Assembly (NCBI GenBank): GCA_001314625.1
Contig: LJSH01000004.1
Span: forward strand, 298,039 to 362,038
DNA from: Oceanicaulis sp. HLUCCA04
Lineage (GTDB): Bacteria > Pseudomonadota > Alphaproteobacteria > Caulobacterales > Maricaulaceae
Reading direction: 5' to 3'
DNA: 64,000 bases
The translations under genes and the position numbers were made by a program. This document shows, piece by piece, positions 61,347-64,000 of the stretch (positions are counted from its first letter, which is position 1; each line of letters begins with the position of its first letter). The notes under the pieces were generated by a model, which saw nothing but the letters and a program-made list of their open reading frames with translations, searched no databases and was not told the DNA's origin.

Positions 61347-61796
61347 TCAGCGTATGCGCACCTGGCCGAGGACAAACTCGAACATCACCGTGCAGCCGGA
61401 GAGATGGGCGCCTTCGGACAAGGGTGCGAACTGCCAGGTTTCCACTGCCCGCACGGCGGCGCGGTCGAAGAACCGGCCTGGCACGCCTTGCGCAATACGC
61501 ACATTCTCCACCGCGCCGGACTGCGTCACATCAAACTGCACAATCGACCAGCCTTGCTCGCCGCGTGCCCAGCCGCGCTGCGGGTATTCGGGCAAAGGCG
61601 CTTCGACAGCGCTCAAGGGTTCACCCTGGCACCCTTCGCTGGGCGCCATGCGCGCGATATTGGGCATGAGCGGCATTTGCGATTGCGGCATGAACGGTCC
61701 GCGGGTGCGTGGATCGCTCATCGGTGTGGGGACCGACACACAGCCCGTGAGGGCGGCGGCCATGACCAGCAGGGCTAGGCGGCGGAAATCGGACAT
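61347..61796 (-). CDS. TonB C-terminal-domain lipoprotein
   Basis: 149 residues. Lipoprotein signal MSDFRRLALLVMAAALTGC with lipobox LTGC at C19. The mature part is short: a Pro/Met-rich linker, then a TonB_C domain beginning EAPLPEYPQRGWARGEQGWSIVQFDVTQSGAVENVRIAQGVPGRFFDRAAVRAVETWQFAP, typical of energy-transducer TonB and similar. It lacks a membrane-spanning helix and Pro-rich region for contacting ExbBD, so it is a periplasmic or envelope lipoprotein with a TonB-like domain, and not a classical TonB. Start at 61796 from the signal sequence; an upstream open region is not supported. Confidence 0.8.
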   Translation of the reverse strand: MSDFRRLALLVMAAALTGCVSVPTPMSDPRTRGPFMPQSQMPLMPNIARMAPSEGCQGEPLSAVEAPLPEYPQRGWARGEQGWSIVQFDVTQSGAVENVRIAQGVPGRFFDRAAVRAVETWQFAPLSEGAHLSGCTVMFEFVLGQVRIR

Positions 61797-61859
61797 GGGC
61801 TGCAGATTAGCTGTTCGCCATGCCACTGCCAGCGGCCTTGCGCAGTCGGGCTTTCGTGC

Positions 61860-61888
61860 TTGACACCATATAAGGACATCTTTATGTC
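61860..61888 (+). promoter_or_regulatory. Promoter of the hom-metX operon with an overlapping palindrome
   Basis: TTGACA (61860-61865), 17 bases, TATGTC (61883-61888): a good sigma-70-type promoter. Its predicted start point near 61895 is right at the SAM-II element. Within it lie AGGACAT (61873-61879) and ATGTCCT (61884-61890), a perfect seven-base inverted repeat with a four-base loop, and a wider imperfect palindrome 61868-61887 of the form ATATAAGGAC/ATCTTTATGT. It could be a binding site for a methionine-cycle repressor; the identity is not known. Confidence 0.7.
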
Positions 61889-61893
61889 CTGAT

Positions 61894-61948
61894 GTTGCGC
61901 CGATTTGAGCTTCAGCTTGCGGGCGCGGAACAAATGCAGCTAAAGCGG
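61894..61948 (+). ncRNA. SAM-II riboswitch
   Basis: P1 is formed by GCGCC (61897-61901) and GGCGC (61922-61926). Inside are GATTTGAG and CAGCTTGCG; after P1 come GAACAAATGCAGCTAAAGCGG. This order of elements (stem, GATTT loop, second strand, AAATG-AGCTAAA) matches the SAM-II pseudoknot aptamer known from alphaproteobacterial and marine met genes. It binds S-adenosylmethionine and lowers expression when SAM is high. The genes after it, hom and metX, make the methionine precursor, so the context fits. The assignment is from pattern comparison, not a covariance model. Confidence 0.85.
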
Positions 61949-61949
61949 A

Positions 61950-62004
61950 GCAGGACAAAATACCAAGGCCCCACAGGCGGGGCCAAGCCGTAGACACGTC
62001 CTGC
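61950..62004 (+). other. Nested hairpin downstream of the SAM-II aptamer
   Basis: GCAGGAC (61950-61956) pairs with GTCCTGC (61998-62004); inside, GGCCCC (61967-61972) pairs with GGGGCC (61979-61984). CAGCTTTTCTC follows. It overlaps the 3' edge of the aptamer, so it may be the expression platform, as an attenuator or as an antisequestering structure. The T run is weak. Confidence 0.5.
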
Positions 62005-62079
62005 CAGCTTTTCTCCCGGCGCCATGCATTTGCTTTTCCGTGTCCCCGCGTGACGGAAAACAAAGTGAGTGGAATCGCC

Positions 62080-63063
62080 ATGGCCCCGCTGGACAATGCT
62101 TCAACCTATCTCTCCCAGACTGTGGTGCGCAGCCGGCCGATGCGCGCGGTCCTGCTGGGCTGTGGCACTGTTGGCGGAACGCTCGCTACCCGCCTGCCGC
62201 AAGGCGTAGCGCTCGAGGCGATTGCCCTTCAGCGCTGGCGTGCGGTCGCCACGCCGCTAGGCCGCCCCGCGGTGCGCGTGCTGGACGATCTTGATGCCGC
62301 GCTGGACCTGGGCCCGGAACTGGTGATTGACGCCCTGCCGGGCTGCGAGGCGGCGGAGCGCGCCCTGGAGCGCGCCGTTTTGGCAGGCGCCCATGTCGTT
62401 TCTGCCAACAAGGCAGTGATCGCCCGGCGGCCCGATCTTGAGCGCGCCGCGCGCGCGAAAGGCCGCGCCTTCCTCTACAGCGCGGCGGTGGGCGGCGGTG
62501 TGCCCGTGCTGGAGACGGTCCATGCCCTGATCGCGCGCGGGCGCGAGATCACCACGGTAAAGGGTGTCTTCAACGGCACGTCCAATTTCGTGCTCGACCG
62601 GCTTTCCAGAGGGGAGACGCTGGACACGGCCGTTCGCGCCGCGCAGGAGGCAGGCTTCGCAGAAGCCGACCCCGGCGCCGATCTGGATGGCGATGATGCG
62701 GCGGCCAAGCTCGTGCTGACCGCACGCACCGCCTGGGGCGTTGATATTGATCCGGGCAGCATTGCCCGCCAGTCCATCCGTAATCTGGCGCCCGGCTTTG
62801 CTGCCAAGGCGGCACGCGAGGGATTGCGCATCCGCCAGATCGGGCGTCTGGCCCGCTCGGGCGGCGGTGTCCACGCAGCGGTGCGTCTGGAAGCCGTCAG
62901 CGCCGACAGCGTGTTCTACCGGGTCGAGCGTGAGGGCAATGGCGTGGTGATCGCCTTAAAGGATGCGCCCGGCGTGATCCTGACGGGCAAGGGCGCAGGC
63001 GGTGTGCCGACGGCCGCCAGCATGGCCGCAGACATTGCCCGCCTGCTGGCGGAGCATGGCTGA
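62080..63063 (+). CDS. hom: Homoserine dehydrogenase
   Basis: 327 residues. Rossmann site AVLLGCGTVGGTLATRL, then the NAD(P)-binding and catalytic parts: VVSANKAVIA, VKGVFNGTSNFVLDRL, GFAEADPGADLDGDDAAAKLVLTA with the catalytic lysine and aspartates, and a C-terminal GVILTGKGAGGVPTAASMAADI. It reduces aspartate semialdehyde to homoserine. It has no C-terminal ACT domain, so feedback control by threonine is unlikely at the enzyme. Start at 62080 (ATG) is preferred; GTG at 62050 would add ten residues, and both have weak ribosome sites. Its stop overlaps the metX start by one base. It is controlled by the SAM-II riboswitch upstream. Confidence 0.9.
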   Translation: MAPLDNASTYLSQTVVRSRPMRAVLLGCGTVGGTLATRLPQGVALEAIALQRWRAVATPLGRPAVRVLDDLDAALDLGPELVIDALPGCEAAERALERAVLAGAHVVSANKAVIARRPDLERAARAKGRAFLYSAAVGGGVPVLETVHALIARGREITTVKGVFNGTSNFVLDRLSRGETLDTAVRAAQEAGFAEADPGADLDGDDAAAKLVLTARTAWGVDIDPGSIARQSIRNLAPGFAAKAAREGLRIRQIGRLARSGGGVHAAVRLEAVSADSVFYRVEREGNGVVIALKDAPGVILTGKGAGGVPTAASMAADIARLLAEHG

Positions 63064-64000
63064 TGCCGGCTGCTCTGTCCGCCGCGCAAGCCGGGGAGGG
63101 GGCAACCGAACCGGCCTGTCCCTTCGACTTCCCCATCCACGACCACATCACCACGCTGGAACTGTCCTCGGGGGCGTTTGTCACTGCGCGGGGGCGCGTG
63201 TACGGAAACCCCGGCGCGCCGGCCATCATCGTACTGGGCGGAATTTCCGCGCACCGCTTCCTGCTGGGTGATCACGCTGAACGGACAAGCTGGTGGCCTG
63301 GCATTGCCGGGCCGGGGCTGGCGCTCGATCCGCTGCGTCACCGGCTGCTGGCCTTTGACTTCCTGGCCGAAGAGGTAGGGCCGTTTCCGCGCGTGGAAGA
63401 TCAGGCAGAGGCGCTGCTGGCGCTGGCCGATGCGGCCGGGTTTGACACCTTCCAGATCGCCGGGGCGTCCTATGGCGGCACGATTGCGCTGGCGCTGGCT
63501 GCGCTGGCCCCTGAACGCGTTACGGGGCTGCACGTGCTGTGCGCGGCCCATTGTCCGCATCCGATGACGACGGCGCTCAGGGCCATACAGCGTGACATTG
63601 TCGAGTTTGGGCTGGCGCGCGGTGATGGCGCTGGCGGGGTGGATCTCGCGCGCCGTCTGGCCATGACCACCTACCGCACGGCGCAAGAGTTCAAGGCCCG
63701 CTTCGACAAACCTGATCCTGGCTGCGCCGATGCTGCTGGCGTGGAAGCCTATCTGGCTGCGCGCGGCGGGGAGTATGCGGCCCGCACCAGCCCGCAGCGC
63801 TTTCTGGCCTTGTCGCGCTCCATGGATGCGGCGCGCATCGACCCGGCGCGTATCCGTGTTCCGGCACGTGTGTTCGCGATAGAGGAAGACCGCCTCGTCC
63901 CGCCTGAGGACGCCAAGGCGCTGGCAGACGCCATACCCGGTGCGCAGTTGCATGTGTGTTCGAGCCTCTACGGCCATGACGGGTTCTTGAAGGAGATTGA
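63063..64000 (+). CDS. metX: Homoserine O-acyltransferase MetX-like (3' end outside window)
   Basis: At least 312 residues, open to the right edge. An alpha/beta hydrolase of the MetX type: FPIHDHITTLELSSGAFVTARGRVYG, NTAPAIIVLGGISAHRFLLGDHAERTSWWPG (the NPGAPAIIVLGG strand and oxyanion segment), nucleophile elbow GASYGG, aspartate in IEEDRLVPPEDAKALAD and histidine in SLYGHDGFLKE. It acylates homoserine with acetyl-CoA or succinyl-CoA to start methionine synthesis; which acyl donor is used cannot be told from sequence. The start overlaps the hom stop by one base, so the pair is translationally coupled and shares the SAM-II leader. The nucleophile, aspartate and histidine of the triad are all visible before the edge. 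Confidence 0.9.
   Translation, partial: MPAALSAAQAGEGATEPACPFDFPIHDHITTLELSSGAFVTARGRVYGNPGAPAIIVLGGISAHRFLLGDHAERTSWWPGIAGPGLALDPLRHRLLAFDFLAEEVGPFPRVEDQAEALLALADAAGFDTFQIAGASYGGTIALALAALAPERVTGLHVLCAAHCPHPMTTALRAIQRDIVEFGLARGDGAGGVDLARRLAMTTYRTAQEFKARFDKPDPGCADAAGVEAYLAARGGEYAARTSPQRFLALSRSMDAARIDPARIRVPARVFAIEEDRLVPPEDAKALADAIPGAQLHVCSSLYGHDGFLKEI

Noticed and set aside
1-64000. CRISPR array, prophage, insertion sequence or rRNA operon
   Set aside because: No spaced direct repeats, transposase or integrase reading frame, or rRNA sequence was seen anywhere in the window.

Overview
The window reads as one stretch of a high-GC alphaproteobacterial chromosome. The markers point to a stalked, dimorphic member of the Caulobacterales/Maricaulales: a GcrA cell-cycle regulator, a DivL-type pseudo-kinase with tyrosine in place of the phospho-accepting histidine, GANTC (CcrM) sites near both genes, a SAM-II riboswitch, and a PhoR-PstCAB-PhoU-PhoB cluster. 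A marine Maricaulaceae/Hyphomonadaceae-like organism is my inference; no rRNA or species marker is present. Coding density is high, and no prophage, insertion sequence, CRISPR array or tRNA was recognised.

Layout. 1-3.2 kb: the end of a Bcr/CflA drug exporter, then a pterin cluster (pteridine-reductase-like SDR, a PTPS/QueD-fold protein without its catalytic cysteine, FolB). 3.0-6.9 kb: a degenerate copy of the uvrC start, a secreted protein of unknown function, uvrC and pgsA. 7-10.5 kb: a soluble globin-coupled chemoreceptor and an EnvZ/OmpR-like pair. 10.5-19.5 kb: housekeeping genes (proC, ybjN-like, ubiK, lgt, midA-like, prs, rplY, pth, ychF) with a vapBC module. 19.5-26 kb: a crotonase, a Ca2+/Na+ antiporter with a 26-residue membrane protein encoded just upstream, two entericidin-like lipoproteins and an M13 metallopeptidase. 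26-32 kb: a tripartite RND efflux operon. 32-39.5 kb: the phosphate regulon with a Pho box but no pstS. 39.6-48.9 kb: gcrA, an ABC-2 permease, argD, hslO, two K+ uptake subunits (KtrB-like and TrkH-like), apaG, a double-domain dCTP deaminase and a radical SAM enzyme. 49-56.2 kb: cytochrome bd oxidase (cydABX) and its assembly exporter (cydDC), divergent across a 618-base palindrome-rich gap. 56.3-64 kb: an acyl-CoA synthetase, a BrnT toxin paired with an HTH antitoxin, divL, a TonB-domain lipoprotein, and a hom-metX operon behind a SAM-II riboswitch.

Functional links. hom and metX feed methionine synthesis and sit behind a SAM-sensing leader. CydDC supports assembly of CydABX. PhoR/PhoB senses phosphate through PstCAB/PhoU. 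DivL and GcrA belong to the cell-cycle network known from Caulobacter. The observations I rate highest are the SAM-II leader with a palindrome across its promoter, the uvrC-start duplication, the cysteine-less PTPS protein, the combined DnaA-box/GANTC site upstream of gcrA, the probably leaderless brnT module, and the 26-codon membrane-protein gene. I found no wholly new multi-gene defence or biosynthetic system.
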